7,174 bases of DNA from Rikenellaceae bacterium (GTDB lineage Bacteria; Bacteroidota; Bacteroidia; Bacteroidales; UBA932). Under the pieces are notes generated by a model. It was not told where the DNA came from and ran no database searches. It saw nothing but the letters and a program-made list of their open reading frames with translations. Shown here piece by piece: positions 6,320-7,174 of the stretch; the stretch's first letter is position 1; every line of letters begins with the position of its first letter. Made by a program: the position numbers and the translations under genes. Location of the stretch: contig CAAGGO010000447.1 of assembly GCA_900769385.1 (NCBI GenBank), positions 1 through 7,174 of the forward strand, in the 5' to 3' direction.

Positions 6320-7174
6320 CTAAAAATCCATATTGTTTCCAAACTCGTCATTTGACCCCATTGCGGCAAACGGGTCAGACATTCCTCCCGACGAGTTCAT
6401 GCTTGATTCCACCGATGCATACTCTCCTCCCCCACTGCCCATATGCATATCCAGTGCAGCATCAGTAACATCCACAAACCTCACCTCTGAATGGCGGAAC
6501 CTCATAGGCACATCACATACCGAACCGTTACGGTGTTTTGCAATGATAATCTCAGTCATACCTACCTGACTAGGATCCTCTGCCATACCGTAATAATCCG
6601 GCCTATGGATAAACATTACAATATCCGCATCCTGCTCAATTGCACCCGACTCACGCAAGTCGCTGAGCTGCGGCCTCTTGGCTCCACCACGGGTCTCCAC
6701 GGCTCGGCTCAGCTGTGAAAGGGCAATAATTGGAATATTCAGTTCCTTGGCAATGGCCTTAAGTGAACGGGAGATAGAAGAAACCTCCTGTTCACGCATA
6801 CCTTTCAGCTCAGGCGGACCGGTCATCAGCTGAAGGTAGTCTATGATTATCAGCTTCACTCCTGCATTTGAAACAAGCCTTCTTGCCTTTGACCTGAACT
6901 CGTAAATTGAAAGAGAAGGTGTATCATCTATATACAATGGGGCCTCTGAAAGCTGGTTTATCCTGTTGTTCAATTGCTCCCACTCGTATGGTTCAAGTTT
7001 CTTACCACCCCTGATTTTCTCTGCAGAGAGGCCGGTTTCACTTACCATAAGACGCTTTACAAGCTGTACTGACGACATCTCCAGAGAGAACACAGCCACC
7101 GGCACCTTGTGCTCAACAGCCATATTCCTGGCCATAGTAAGGACAAAGGCTGTTTTACCCATAGCGGGACGGGC
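6320..7174 (-). CDS. dnaB: Replicative DNA helicase DnaB, C-terminal ATPase domain (5' end cut by window edge)
   Basis: The C-terminal 284 residues of the hexameric replicative helicase, which unwinds DNA at the fork. The frame is open to the last base: it begins ARPAMGKTAF, the end of the Walker A loop, so the apparent ATG at 7162 is an internal Met and not a start. In visible numbering, FSLEM (29-33) carries the catalytic Glu32, LIIIDYLQLM (108-117) is Walker B, ALSQLSRAVETR (151-162) and SDLRESGAIEQDADIVMFIHR (171-191) are core DnaB motifs, and AKHRNG (212-217) bears the arginine finger. The N-terminal primase-interacting domain and linker (roughly 200 residues in the family) lie outside the window. 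The last 40 residues are a Gly/Ser/Met/Asn-rich tail ending DEFGNNMDF. No intein or insertion is seen in the visible part. It sits 9 nt upstream of the DUF3108 gene on the same strand, with no terminator between. Confidence 0.96.
   Translation of the reverse strand, partial: ARPAMGKTAFVLTMARNMAVEHKVPVAVFSLEMSSVQLVKRLMVSETGLSAEKIRGGKKLEPYEWEQLNNRINQLSEAPLYIDDTPSLSIYEFRSKARRLVSNAGVKLIIIDYLQLMTGPPELKGMREQEVSSISRSLKAIAKELNIPIIALSQLSRAVETRGGAKRPQLSDLRESGAIEQDADIVMFIHRPDYYGMAEDPSQVGMTEIIIAKHRNGSVCDVPMRFRHSEVRFVDVTDAALDMHMGSGGGEYASVESSMNSSGGMSDPFAAMGSNDEFGNNMDF

Overview
The window reads as a chromosomal segment of an anaerobic member of the Bacteroidetes, most likely order Bacteroidales. The reasons are the gene order (a RseC-like gene, then rnfB, C, D, G, E, A), the short RnfC and long multi-cluster RnfB, the exported DUF3108-type protein, and mostly A/T-rich start regions without Shine-Dalgarno sequences. 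Genus cannot be assigned from the sequence alone.

Every gene I can support lies on the minus strand, so transcription runs from high to low coordinates. In that order: the C-terminal ATPase half of the replicative helicase DnaB (cut by the right edge); a secreted DUF3108-like protein; a membrane RseC/MucC-like protein; and the six subunits of an Rnf ion-translocating ferredoxin:NAD+ oxidoreductase, rnfB, rnfC, rnfD, rnfG, rnfE and rnfA. rnfA is cut by the left edge only a few codons before its expected end.

Spacing is very tight. dnaB and the DUF3108 gene are 9 nt apart, DUF3108 and rseC overlap by 4 nt (ATGA), rseC and rnfB abut, rnfB and rnfC are 10 nt apart, rnfC and rnfD 27 nt, rnfD and rnfG overlap by 1 nt (TAATG), rnfG and rnfE are 1 nt apart, and rnfE and rnfA 25 nt. 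No intergenic space is large enough for an independent regulatory region and I saw no terminator hairpin, so this is probably one transcript. A promoter inside a gene cannot be excluded.

In the encoded complex, reduced ferredoxin would donate electrons to the many iron-sulphur clusters of RnfB. They would then pass through the RnfA/RnfE membrane pair and the covalently bound flavins of RnfG and RnfD to RnfC, which reduces NAD+, with Na+ or H+ export. All key residues I looked for are present: two [4Fe-4S] motifs in RnfC, four ferredoxin motifs plus the N-terminal four-Cys motif in RnfB, flavinylation threonines in RnfD and RnfG, and the conserved cysteines of RnfA and RnfE. The RseC-like protein and the DUF3108 protein are the less understood members.

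The locus is largely a known type. The points worth a second look are the unassigned cysteines and Ala/Pro tail of RnfB, the variant flavinylation motif of RnfG, the Cys-bearing RseC-like protein at the head of the operon, and the uncharacterised exported protein coupled to it. I found no convincing evidence for a wholly new system, and no RNA gene, mobile element or CRISPR array.
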